Below the pieces are notes generated by a model. It worked only from the letters and a program-made list of their open reading frames with translations, had not been told where the DNA came from and did no database searches. From positions 1-38,538 of the forward strand of contig JACDDR010000033.1 in the NCBI GenBank assembly GCA_013816895.1: 38,538 nt of DNA, in the 5' to 3' direction. Of this stretch, positions 16,744 through 24,232 are shown piece after piece; the first letter of the stretch is position 1; the number at the start of each line of letters is the position of its first letter. Source of the stretch: Bacteroidota bacterium. Its GTDB lineage: Bacteria; Bacteroidota; Bacteroidia; B-17B0; Aurantibacillaceae. The translations under genes were made by a program, and so were the position numbers.

Positions 16744-17364
16744 ATGGCCGAAAATAAAAAGTCCTTTGTGTTATACACCGATATGCTCCTCACCATTGAA
16801 CACTTGCCTGATGAGGTAGCCGGCCAGCTCTTAAAAACAGTTTTGCTTTATGTGAATGACAAAAATCCTGAACCAACCGATATCCTTTTAAAAATTGCAT
16901 TTGAACCAATAAAACAACAATTGAAAAGAGATCTCCGAAAATACGAAGAGAAGAAGAAGAACTGGAGCGATGCTGGTAAAGCAAGCGCTGCGTCCAAAAA
17001 AGCTAAAACGGAAATTCAACAAACCTCAACAAACGTTGAAAATGTTGCAACGGAATCAACTGTTAATGTTAATGATAGTGTAACTGTTAATGTAAATGAT
17101 ACTTCTTTAAAGGAAAAAAAGACAACAAATATTATTGATGTATGGATGGGTGATCTTCCAAACTCCACACATCTGGAAACCATATCGCGCGATCTTAAGA
17201 TACCAATAGAAACTTTGAAAACTTACATACCTGAATTTAGAAAAACGGTGAGCTCCGAATACATGAACCAAAGTAAGTTTATTGACCACTTTAAAAGACT
17301 GTCACGTCAAATATTCGATAAAAACAAAACTAATCCATCCAAAAAGAGAAACCAACCCTTATGA
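16744..17364 (+). CDS. DUF6291-type replication/primosome-like protein
   Basis: 206-aa protein starting MAENKKSFVLYTDMLLTIEH. The N-terminal 75 residues (LPDEVAGQLLKTVLLYVNDK, then KIAFEPIKQQLKRDLRKYEE) match the domain found at the start of many phage and mobile-element replication proteins in Bacteroidota and Firmicutes. A polar Asn/Val/Thr-rich linker (NVNDSVTVNVND) leads to a C-terminal helical part around residues 130-195 resembling the DnaD/DUF7833-type tail. It overlaps dnaB by 4 bases, so it probably loads or recruits that helicase at the element's origin (inference). Confidence 0.75.
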   Translation: MAENKKSFVLYTDMLLTIEHLPDEVAGQLLKTVLLYVNDKNPEPTDILLKIAFEPIKQQLKRDLRKYEEKKKNWSDAGKASAASKKAKTEIQQTSTNVENVATESTVNVNDSVTVNVNDTSLKEKKTTNIIDVWMGDLPNSTHLETISRDLKIPIETLKTYIPEFRKTVSSEYMNQSKFIDHFKRLSRQIFDKNKTNPSKKRNQPL

Positions 17365-18743
17365 ACCAACACGATAAAGAAATTGAGAATGCAGTCCTCG
17401 GAGGATTACTCCTTGAGCCACACAACCTCCCCAACATCGCTTCAATATTAAAAGAGGAATACTTCTATCAAATAGAAAACCAATTCGTGTATCGCGCTAT
17501 AAAAGCGTTATATGAAAGCGGTGAAACAGTAGATATTTTAACGGTAACACAATATTTAAACAAAATCGGCAGACTTGTGGAAGTTGGTGGTGCTTATTAT
17601 GTCTCGACATTAACCAACCGCATCGCTTCTGCCACTAACATAGAGTATCACACCCGTATTGTTCATCAGATGTATATTTTACGACAGCTGTCTTTATTGG
17701 GAAATGAAATTACATCATTGAGCCAATTTCAAAACGCTGACTGCTTCGACCTAATTGATAAGATTAATAAACGTACCTCCGAACTTACAAGCGTAGTCAA
17801 CAATAGCATCAAGGTAGTTGGCGATGTATTTAATGAAATGGTTAGCCAAATTAACGAGGTGATAGAAAAGGGTTTGCCTACTGGCATGATGTCGGGTCTT
17901 GAGAATTTAGATAAGCAAACCGGAGGATGGCAAAAAGGTAATTTGATAATTATAGCAGCTCGTCCAGGTATGGGAAAGACTGCGCTTGCCTTACACCTTG
18001 CAAAATACCCAGCGATGGCATTAAACAAGCCGGTTGGCATCATGAGCATGGAAATGACAGCGATCGAATTGGTAGGAAGGCTGGCAAGTTCAGAATCCTA
18101 CGTTAATGCAACCTTGATCAACCAAAAAAAAATAAATTCAGAGCAACTTCAAAAAATAGGCGCTGAGTGTTTGAAGCTTGTGGATGCACCTATTTATATC
18201 GATGAAACACCTTCTCTCACATTAGATCAGCTTACTTCTCGAGCAAAAAAAATGTATTACGATTATAAAATAGAACTGCTTGTTATCGACTATATCCAAT
18301 TAATGCAGGGTGAATCAAAAGGAAATCGTGAGCAGGAAATTTCGCACATAAGTAGGGGATTAAAAGGCCTTGCGAAACAACTCGGCATACCAGTGATCGC
18401 GTTATCTCAATTAAGCAGAAAGGTAGAGGAGCGATCTGATAAACGACCCATGCTTTCAGACTTGAGAGAATCGGGAGCTATTGAGCAGGATGCGGATATG
18501 GTGGCCTTTTTATTCAGACCGGAATATTACGATATGTGGACGGAAGGTTATGAATACGGGGCAAAGGTTTTAGAACAAAAGAACTTGATGCTTTTTGATA
18601 TTGCGAAGGGTAGGGGCTTGAAGATATGTGAAGTGCCTTTAAAATTCTTTGGTGAATTTATGGAGGTAAGGAATTACAATTTATACGAAGAGCAGGTGTC
18701 GGATATCATGTCTGATTTAGAAAACAATAATGATTTTTTATGA
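17361..18743 (+). CDS. dnaB: Replicative DNA helicase, DnaB family
   Basis: 460-aa hexameric replicative helicase. The N-terminal helical domain covers about residues 1-100 (IENAVLGGLLLEP, GGAYYVSTLTNR). The RecA-like domain has Walker A RPGMGKT at 201-207, GIMSMEMTA, Walker B LLVIDYIQLM, and the DnaB motifs ALSQLSRKVEER and LRESGAIEQDADMV. It is in the normal size range and looks intact. The 4-base overlaps on both sides show it is part of the accessory block's replication operon. It is more likely an element-encoded copy than the host's chromosomal dnaB. Confidence 0.92.
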   Translation: MNQHDKEIENAVLGGLLLEPHNLPNIASILKEEYFYQIENQFVYRAIKALYESGETVDILTVTQYLNKIGRLVEVGGAYYVSTLTNRIASATNIEYHTRIVHQMYILRQLSLLGNEITSLSQFQNADCFDLIDKINKRTSELTSVVNNSIKVVGDVFNEMVSQINEVIEKGLPTGMMSGLENLDKQTGGWQKGNLIIIAARPGMGKTALALHLAKYPAMALNKPVGIMSMEMTAIELVGRLASSESYVNATLINQKKINSEQLQKIGAECLKLVDAPIYIDETPSLTLDQLTSRAKKMYYDYKIELLVIDYIQLMQGESKGNREQEISHISRGLKGLAKQLGIPVIALSQLSRKVEERSDKRPMLSDLRESGAIEQDADMVAFLFRPEYYDMWTEGYEYGAKVLEQKNLMLFDIAKGRGLKICEVPLKFFGEFMEVRNYNLYEEQVSDIMSDLENNNDFL

Positions 18744-18970
18744 TGAAAGAAGTAATAAGAAAATACGAAGGCCCGGTAATAAACGACCATAACAAATTCA
18801 ATGAGTACACAAAGGATATGCAGGTAGTGAAGCCGTCGCCGATTCGGAATAAGAAACAGGGTGTTAAGAAACAGGAATGTCCTTCCTGTAAGACGCTTAG
18901 ATTTTGTGAGCTGCTCCCGGATGAGTTGGCTCAATGTTTAACCTGTAAAAACAATTTCAAATGCCACTGA
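18740..18970 (+). CDS. Small zinc-ribbon-like protein
   Basis: 76-aa unrecognised protein. The C-terminal half has two CX2C knuckles, CPSC and CLTC, separated by 19 residues with another Cys between (LRFCELLPDELAQ), as in a zinc ribbon. The N-terminal half is charged and without motif. It overlaps dnaB by 4 bases at its start and the next ORF by 10 bases at its end, supporting it as a real gene. Small zinc-ribbon proteins are common in phage and plasmid early operons; a specific role cannot be given. Confidence 0.7.
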   Translation: MMKEVIRKYEGPVINDHNKFNEYTKDMQVVKPSPIRNKKQGVKKQECPSCKTLRFCELLPDELAQCLTCKNNFKCH

Positions 18971-19218
18971 CACAAAAAGAATTAAATCAAGAACTCATTA
19001 TTCTTACAGCTCTTGCAAAAGCATTCAGCGAACAATCCACATTGTTAATTGGAGAGTTAAGATACATGAACAATTATCACTTCAATCAGGCGGTTAAGGA
19101 AGTGGATATGTTCATTAAGCAAATAGAAAGCAATCTGCCGAAAGAGTATCACCAGCACTTGGAAACGGTGGGCGATATATATCACAATATTAATTTAGAA
19201 ATGAGAAGAAACAAATGA
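18961..19218 (+). CDS. Small helical protein of unknown function
   Basis: 85-aa protein starting MPLTQKELNQELIILTALAK, predicted to be almost entirely helical with heptad-like hydrophobic spacing, ending INLEMRRNK. It contains the segment MNNYHFNQAVKEVDMFIKQIE. Not recognised. It overlaps its neighbours by 10 bases on the left and 4 bases on the right, as expected for a gene in this compact operon. Confidence 0.65.
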   Translation: MPLTQKELNQELIILTALAKAFSEQSTLLIGELRYMNNYHFNQAVKEVDMFIKQIESNLPKEYHQHLETVGDIYHNINLEMRRNK

Positions 19219-19769
19219 AAGACCTTTTTGGAAACACAGAAGAATCAATGCGTGCTTTAAGCTGGAAGCAGCCGTATGCCGGGTTAATGTTGCCCCCGTT
19301 CAATAAAATTGAAACAAGAACATGGAATACTAAATACCGAGGACTGGTACTGATATGCGCCTCTCAAAAGGCTTACGGTATCGATTCAGTTTTAAACATT
19401 AGTGGGGAAAAACAATTGTGCAGGATTATTAATATGGCCTCAGAGTTGAGTAAGGGCTATTCAAAAGATGGTCATGCGATTGCGGTGGGCAGGCTTGTGA
19501 ATTGCCGACCTATGAAAAAAGAAGATGAGGATAAATGCTTTGTTGAATATCGCGAACCGTGGATCGTAACCTCAGCAAAAACGGGCAAGCAAAGATTGGT
19601 AAAATTATACTGCCACGAATATGAGAACGTCCGTGCCATTGAGCCAATACCATTTAAAGGCGCTCAGGGATGGAGCGAAGTATGTCCGGGAGATTTTATT
19701 CAATGTGATATCTGCCACGGTAAAGGCGGTTATCATGTATGCACAAATAATTCTCCGCAAAAACTATAA
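19215..19769 (+). CDS. ASCH-domain protein with C-terminal CxxCxGxG knuckle
   Basis: 184-aa protein with the ASCH (PUA-like) signature: ALSWKQPYAGLML near residue 14, then IETRTWNTKYRGLVLICASQ, and AIAVGRLVNCRPM. ASCH domains are RNA- or modified-base-binding folds and some have nuclease or amidohydrolase activity; the phage and plasmid members are mostly uncharacterised. After the domain there is GWSEVCPGDFIQCDICHGKGG, containing CxxCxGxG and a later HVC, a knuckle like half of the DnaJ zinc finger. Its start overlaps the upstream ORF by 4 bases. Confidence 0.8.
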   Translation: MKDLFGNTEESMRALSWKQPYAGLMLPPFNKIETRTWNTKYRGLVLICASQKAYGIDSVLNISGEKQLCRIINMASELSKGYSKDGHAIAVGRLVNCRPMKKEDEDKCFVEYREPWIVTSAKTGKQRLVKLYCHEYENVRAIEPIPFKGAQGWSEVCPGDFIQCDICHGKGGYHVCTNNSPQKL

Positions 19770-19798
19770 ATCATAGCATAAATACACTCATAATAACT

Positions 19799-19806
19799 TA
19801 ATTTTG
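19799..19806 (+). promoter_or_regulatory. -7 promoter element before the 65-aa ORF
   Basis: TAATTTTG fits TAnnTTTG exactly and ends 4 bases before the ATG at 19811. A transcription start at the usual 5-7 base distance would coincide with the start codon, so the transcript would be leaderless. No clear TTG at -33. Confidence 0.5.
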
Positions 19807-19810
19807 CACC

Positions 19811-20008
19811 ATGACTTTAACGCACGCTGAAATCTATATCAAAAGCTTCATTCGCTACAAAGGCAAAGAATATTTTGTCCGCGCCATAGAACAGAACAAT
19901 TTAATGTGTCAGGAATCCGTTAGTAGAATAATTAAATCTCAAGCCCCGGAAATGATTTTGAACATTCACAATACACCCACCTTTGAAATAGTCCACCTCA
20001 CAGTATGA
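19811..20008 (+). CDS. Hypothetical protein (65 aa)
   Basis: Unrecognised 65-aa protein starting MTLTHAEIYIKSFIRYKGKE. It reads as a small alpha/beta protein and ends in a beta-like FEIVHLTV. It overlaps the next ORF by 4 bases (ATGA). It begins a second transcription unit inside the accessory block, behind the promoter-like word at 19799. Confidence 0.6.
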   Translation: MTLTHAEIYIKSFIRYKGKEYFVRAIEQNNLMCQESVSRIIKSQAPEMILNIHNTPTFEIVHLTV

Positions 20009-20358
20009 TCGACATAAAGGATTTAAGAGATGGTAATATTATCAACTACGATGGTTTAAAATCATTCAGCTATTTATATTATGACATAGTTGATGATCTA
20101 ATTCCCGTAAAACTTACCCGTGAAATTCTTAAAAATAATCTCAGCTTTGAAGTCCACGACATGGGAGATTATTGGCAATGCGAAAAAGAAGACTTCGTTC
20201 TCATCCAACCAAAGTTTCTAATTATGCCCACTATCGAGATCGATTACATCTTCGCTTTTAAAACCACGATCGGAAGGAGCATTGGCATTAAGTACGTCCA
20301 CCACCTACAAAACATTTATTACTTCACCATACAAAAAGAATTAAAATGGAAACCTTAA
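20005..20358 (+). CDS. Hypothetical protein (117 aa)
   Basis: Unrecognised 117-aa protein. It starts MIDIKDLRDGNIINYDG, a layout common among small phage and mobile-element proteins in Bacteroidota that begin I-DLR-GN-V-Y and end with HELQNLYF. Here the matching end is KYVHHLQNIYYFTIQKELKW. These are widespread and without known function; the resemblance is from memory of the pattern, not a search. Its end overlaps the following broken gene by 13 bases. Confidence 0.7.
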   Translation: MIDIKDLRDGNIINYDGLKSFSYLYYDIVDDLIPVKLTREILKNNLSFEVHDMGDYWQCEKEDFVLIQPKFLIMPTIEIDYIFAFKTTIGRSIGIKYVHHLQNIYYFTIQKELKWKP

Positions 20359-20562
20359 CAGAAAATAAAACCATTACTTCCCGTGTTCTTAACACCAAAC
20401 TGATCCCAATTAGGTAAACACACATTATATTGCGGTAGCTTTAAAGATGATATTGTAATTTCATTATTGGAAGGCAAGCGAGCTCGCATTGTTTTTACGG
20501 ACCCTCCACACGTAAACGGGGACTTAACTTTGGAAGCTTTTAAATTGCTATTGGAAGTTTAA
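20346..20562 (+). pseudogene. Collapsed ParB-like / DNA methylase gene remnant
   Basis: An ATG at 20346 opens a 20-codon frame (METLTENKTITSR, then TKLIPIR) that stops at a TAG-like GTAA region. In the adjoining frame the sequence then reads LGKHTLYCGSFKDD and IVFTDPPHVNGD before a stop at 20560-20562. The second part matches the segment just before and at the catalytic DPPY motif of ParB-nuclease/DNA-methylase fusions, with Tyr replaced by His. So a gene with an N-terminal start, a large internal deletion and frame change, and a lost methylase body is the simplest reading. It marks the right end of the accessory block. Confidence 0.65.
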
Positions 20563-20975
20563 TTCTTATGAACCTTGCCCCAACGATTACGCATTGTGTC
20601 GCATAGGTCATCGTCCGCATCTTTGTCTATTACGAAAATATAGCAGTTTGCAGCTTCGCAAAGCGTTAACAGGTTGTCCAGTGTCGGCGGAAACTTTGCG
20701 CTCAGCATTCGGCTTATATTCGATTGAGTGAAGCCTGTTTTTTTAGCAAGCTCTTCCTGGGTAATTTCTTTTTCTTTGATTCGCTTGGAAAGGTAATCAA
20801 GCAGCATTTTACGTGCTGTTTCAATTTTTTTGCTCACGCTGGCAATATACGTAAGCCCGTCCTCTTCAGATATCTCCCACTTCTCCATAATATTCCGGAG
20901 AATATCGGTTACAAGCCGTCCTTGGAGTAACCATTCTTGAATATATCGTAATTTTTTTGAATCTACCTTGTTCAT
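20559..20975 (-). CDS. XRE-family regulator with two helix-turn-helix regions
   Basis: 138-aa protein. The C-terminal half contains a lambda-repressor-like HTH (ITQEELAKKTGFTQSNISRM) around residues 73-95, then TLDNLLTLCEAANCYIFVID, typical of antitoxin-like XRE proteins. The N-terminal 55 residues (IQEWLLQGRLVTDILRNIM) resemble a second helical DNA-binding segment of the kind seen in small terminase or resolvase-type HTHs. It converges on the broken methylase gene, sharing 4 bases. No toxin gene is visible beside it. It could regulate the element or be an orphan host gene. Confidence 0.78.
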   Translation of the reverse strand: MNKVDSKKLRYIQEWLLQGRLVTDILRNIMEKWEISEEDGLTYIASVSKKIETARKMLLDYLSKRIKEKEITQEELAKKTGFTQSNISRMLSAKFPPTLDNLLTLCEAANCYIFVIDKDADDDLCDTMRNRWGKVHKN

Positions 20976-21221
20976 TATTTCGTCATAAAATCGTCACAAA
21001 ACTTTTTATTAAAACGCTGGAAGCCCCGAATTATAAGGCTTGCCAACGTTTCATTAGTACACGCAATAAGGTCAGACTCGAACCGATTATTTCACCATTT
21101 AGCTAAAATAGACGGTCTAAAGCATTTAGATTTCGACAAATAAATTCCGCATTATACACTTTTGCAAAAGCTTTGATGTCTGCCCGCATTTTTGGTAGGT
21201 GCTGTTATGCCCAGTGCTATA
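20976..21221. other. Intergenic region before the T9SS cargo gene
   Basis: 246 bases with no ORF. It carries GCCAACG at 21042-21048 and GTTATGCCCA at 21204-21213, which recur on the far side of the T9SS gene (22497-22503 and, inverted, 22454-22463). A palindrome, CTTTTGCAAAAG, is at about 21162-21173. See the finding on a possible gene cassette. Confidence 0.5.
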
Positions 21222-22439
21222 TCATTCTATCGCCAATTTACCTGTCGCAATAATTTGTTTGTCGGTAGAGAGTTTATAAAAATAAAAACCGTTTGCGAGA
21301 TTTTGTCTTTCTATTTCAACTTTGTCTACAGTAATATTTTTTATTGTTCGTACAGCTTGCCCACACAGGTCGAAAAGTGTTAAAGTACAGTTTTGTTTTG
21401 TAAAATTGTCAAACTGAAAGGTTGCCACATTGGTAAAAGGATTAGGAAACAATTTAAATCTCGATGTCAAACTATTTTCATTTATACCAACAGGCAAAAC
21501 ATTTACATTTATTGTGTCATGTGTTATTACTCCACATAAATTTTGTTCCACTATGTAAGTCGTAGTTACAGTTGGACTTACAAATATTCCAGAAACGCTG
21601 TTTGTAATTATAGTACTTCCAATATACCACGTGCAATTTAAATTCGATATTTCTTGTCCAATAAAAACACTGTCACCAATTACAATACTCGTATCATTAC
21701 CAGCAAAAGCATTCAAGCCACCAAAAATACTGTCGACCGGAATTACACTTATATTGTCAATATAATAATACGATTCTATGCAGTCAAGGGCAGAAAAATT
21801 ATAAGTGAGGGAATCTGTTGTATTGTCCGTGTTAAAATTACCTATAGTAATGTATAATTCATTACCGTTTGCTTGGTATATGCCACTAACTAATACCCAT
21901 TTTGCTGTGTCTTTTATGATTGGGTTATTAAACTTTTTGATTTGTGCGGGATAATTGAGGATATAAGATGGCGCAGGATTAGGGTTATTTATTGGGTTGG
22001 GCGAGAAATACGCACCGATATTATTGCAAGCTAGTCCACTATAATCAACCTGATTTACATAAAAACTAACATAATAGCATTTTCCACTTGAAAGAGTCGA
22101 TGTTAAAGTGGTTTGTAAATACTCTCTTTCATTTGATATAGTTGAACCGTATGCAACTATTGCTGCGTAAGCATTGCCAGAATAAGCATATTGAAAAGAA
22201 CTAAATGAGCCGAAAGATTGCGAAGGTACACTTACATATGAGGAAGAAGAACAGGCATTGAAATAATCTGGACTTCCGCCAACAGTTGGGTTTATCCAAG
22301 AGGTAGCATAATTAATTTGCCCCATGCTTGTCGGACAACTGCTATAAGTTTCAAATGATGGATTAGGAACAAGATTTTGTCCAGAAGAAAAAGTCGCCAA
22401 AGTTGTTAAGATTAATATTGTCAGAAGATACTTTATCAT
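21222..22439 (-). CDS. Secreted protein with T9SS type A sorting domain
   Basis: 405 aa from the ATG at 22439; the frame opens at 22460 but that adds non-signal residues. Residues 1-20 are a signal peptide (MIKYLLTILILTTLATFSSG). The mature start NLVPNPSFETYSSCP and the following FNAC, with SGNAYAAIVAYG, match a widespread Bacteroidota extracellular domain of jelly-roll type. Residues about 255-315 form an Ig-like or PKD-like segment. The end (KLFPNPFTNVATFQF to the tail) is a type A sorting domain that directs export through the type IX secretion system. The substrate or ligand is unknown. Confidence 0.88.
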   Translation of the reverse strand: MIKYLLTILILTTLATFSSGQNLVPNPSFETYSSCPTSMGQINYATSWINPTVGGSPDYFNACSSSSYVSVPSQSFGSFSSFQYAYSGNAYAAIVAYGSTISNEREYLQTTLTSTLSSGKCYYVSFYVNQVDYSGLACNNIGAYFSPNPINNPNPAPSYILNYPAQIKKFNNPIIKDTAKWVLVSGIYQANGNELYITIGNFNTDNTTDSLTYNFSALDCIESYYYIDNISVIPVDSIFGGLNAFAGNDTSIVIGDSVFIGQEISNLNCTWYIGSTIITNSVSGIFVSPTVTTTYIVEQNLCGVITHDTINVNVLPVGINENSLTSRFKLFPNPFTNVATFQFDNFTKQNCTLTLFDLCGQAVRTIKNITVDKVEIERQNLANGFYFYKLSTDKQIIATGKLAIE

Positions 22440-22463
22440 TGTCGTCTTAGTATTGGGCATAAC

Positions 22464-22825
22464 GGAAGATGACTGGCGCTGGCCGCTTTAACAGCAGCCA
22501 ACGATTTTTTTAAGATCTTCCGATTTAATAGTAAAGTTAAAATAAATTAGGCAACGGCAAAACAAAAAAATGTCCAGGCCGATGAAAAAAATTGCTGTTG
22601 CATATAGTGATGTAGGGATATGGTGTTCGGCTTGCGCCAGTCTACCCACTGGTTAGATTGGCGAACCTTTTTGTTGCTGGATTAAAAATAAGAATTATTT
22701 TGTTTTAAATTGTGTCAAAATGTATAAAGGGAATGTAACTTTTACCTAAAAAATGCGTTTTAAATACTGTAAACATAGAGATAAAACAGAAAACCCCCTA
22801 TAACTAGGGGGAATTTTCTATTGTG
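22464..22825. other. Gene-free stretch with one strong hairpin
   Basis: 362 bases with no convincing ORF. The clearest structure is a 10-bp hairpin at 22635-22663, CGCCAGTCTA/TAGATTGGCG with one G·T pair, followed by AACCTTTTT, so it looks like a plus-strand terminator with no visible gene before it. The outer cassette-like word GCCAACG is at 22497-22503. The right end holds the tRNA terminator. Confidence 0.5.
22790..22818 (-). terminator. Terminator downstream of tRNA-Leu
   Basis: Stem CCCCCTA (22794-22800) with TAGGGGG (22805-22811) and loop TAAC. On the minus strand it is followed by TTTTCTGTTTT. It starts 8 bases beyond the tRNA 3' end. Confidence 0.85.
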
Positions 22826-22909
22826 TACCCCGAGCCGGGGTCGAACCGGCATAACAGTGAAGTTACTGGTGTTTGAGACCAGCGCGTCTACCAATTCCGC
22901 CATCGAGGC
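22826..22909 (-). tRNA. tRNA-Leu (anticodon CAA)
   Basis: 84-nt tRNA on the minus strand. It starts GCCTCGATGGCGGAATTGG, has the anticodon arm CTGGT-CTCAAAC-ACCAG with CAA at the anticodon position, a long class II variable arm typical of leucine tRNAs, and the T arm GGTTCGACCCC. The acceptor stem pairs GCCTCGA with TCGGGGT, with a discriminator A. CCA is not encoded in the DNA. Confidence 0.95.
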
Positions 22910-23111
22910 AATAAACTGCGGTGCAAAGCTAAGTTTTGTTTTTTAATTAAAAAAATATGCAATGCCTTATCTGCCAATAACCCCCATAATATTCAGAATT
23001 CCAATTAAACTAATGAACCGCTCCATTTTATCTAATTTAAAAATATAGATAGTGGAATCAGAAGATAGAATAAGAACACTTACAGTTTTCTTTTCTTTAC
23101 TGTATAAAAAT

Positions 23112-23147
23112 AAAAAACCTCCGGCATTTTCATACCGGAGGTTTTAA
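23112..23147. terminator. Terminator after the fasciclin gene
   Basis: AAAACCTCCGG/CCGGAGGTTTT stem with a 10-base loop and A/T runs on both sides. It lies 13 bases beyond the fasciclin stop codon on the minus strand. Confidence 0.88.
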
Positions 23148-23159
23148 ATGTAGTTTTAA

Positions 23160-23729
23160 TTAATTAGGCATTACAACTGTATCAATTACATGGATAACAC
23201 CATTGCTCTGGTACACATCTTTAATTGTAACCATTGAAGTGCCGCCTTTTGCGTCAGTTAACATGACTTTATTCCCTTTCATGCTTGCGGTTAAAATCCC
23301 GCCATTTACAGTTGTTAATTCTGCTTTACCATTTCCTTTTTTAATCATGTCAGATAAGGCTTTTGAATCTACGTTGCCTGAAACCACGTGATAAGTTAAA
23401 ATGTTTGTAAGAGTGGTTTTGTTTTCAGGTTTAACAAGCGTTTCTACAGTTCCTTTTGGTAATTTGTCGAAAGCCGAATTGGTAGGAGCAAATACCGTAA
23501 AAGGGCCCGCGCCTTGTAATGTTTCAACCAATCCTGCCGCTTTCACAGCTGCTACAAGAGTAGTATGATCTTTTGAGTTAACAGCATTTTCAATGATGTT
23601 TTTTGAAGGATACATGGCCGCACCGCCAACTTCCACCGTTTTTTCCTTGCCCATTTTTTGAGCGCTTGCTGTGTTAACTGACAGTAATGAAGCAAATACT
23701 ATTATTGCTATTGTTTTTACGATTTTCAT
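23160..23729 (-). CDS. Secreted fasciclin-domain protein
   Basis: 189-aa protein with a signal peptide ([20 protein letters not shown], cleavage after ASA) and a single fasciclin (FAS1) domain, about residues 45-188. Diagnostic H1 and H2 blocks are [17 protein letters not shown] and ILTYHVVSG, and the end reads [14 protein letters not shown]1 proteins are secreted or periplasmic adhesion-type proteins; the bacterial role is not well defined. It is one of the most common single-gene FAS1 proteins in Bacteroidota and is monocistronic with its own terminator. Confidence 0.93.
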   Translation of the reverse strand: MKIVKTIAIIVFASLLSVNTASAQKMGKEKTVEVGGAAMYPSKNIIENAVNSKDHTTLVAAVKAAGLVETLQGAGPFTVFAPTNSAFDKLPKGTVETLVKPENKTTLTNILTYHVVSGNVDSKALSDMIKKGNGKAELTTVNGGILTASMKGNKVMLTDAKGGTSMVTIKDVYQSNGVIHVIDTVVMPN

Positions 23730-24184
23730 AATTTTAAATTTAGTTTATTAAGAATATATACGAGAATAATGTGGAAAAAGATTGCACAGTTGCAAAACCA
23801 TAAAATTCTTTTTGGCTTTGCTATTTGGAAAAATAGACTCCTCCAATAAAATAGTTTGAGATAAAGAACCGGGAAGGCCTAAAAAAAACGGCTGTTAAAA
23901 GGGCAGAAAACTTAAATAAAAATTTCGTTATCGCTGTCGTATAACGAGTTGATAGCTTGCTATGAAAAAGTTTTGAGGAACAAATTTTTATATTATTGAA
24001 GTTAGTAATGTGAATGGTCTGACCAACCCGGGAACTTTGCAGCGATTGATTAATAAATTTAGAGCGAATTTTTCATTTTTCTGCCCGAAATCTTCGCGTG
24101 ACGAGCAAAAGAACATGCTTTCATGAATTTATCAGATTATGAGACTTTACTTAAACTGAAGGAAAGTGAGCTTGAATGGGATAT
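23730..24184. other. Long intergenic region between fasciclin and prs
   Basis: About 455 bases. A 38-codon GTG-to-TGA frame on the plus strand (24010-24126) reads LINKFRANFSFFCPKSSRDE near its end and then stops; it could be a remnant of a larger gene, but I do not recognise it. A further ATG at 24123 opens only a frame that runs into prs out of phase. No hairpin or promoter besides the one for prs stands out. Confidence 0.4.
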
Positions 24185-24186
24185 AA

Positions 24187-24218
24187 TTTGCACAAAACCA
24201 CAAAATTCAGTATGTTTG
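24187..24218 (+). promoter_or_regulatory. Bacteroidota promoter for prs
   Basis: TTTG at 24187-24190 and TATGTTTG at 24211-24218 fit the -33 (TTG) and -7 (TAnnTTTG) elements with 20 bases between them. A start of transcription near 24224 puts the ATG at 24233 about 9 bases into the message. The further upstream ATG at 24176 would then be outside the transcript, which decides the start. Confidence 0.75.
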
Positions 24219-24232
24219 CAGTCCTTAAAAAA

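Noticed and set aside
12065..20562. Complete prophage
   Set aside because: No terminase, portal, capsid, tail or lysis gene and no integrase; the gene set is replication/PRTRC-type only.
24010..24126. 38-codon GTG ORF ahead of prs
   Set aside because: No promoter, no ribosome site and no family recognised; could be a remnant, so not called as a gene.
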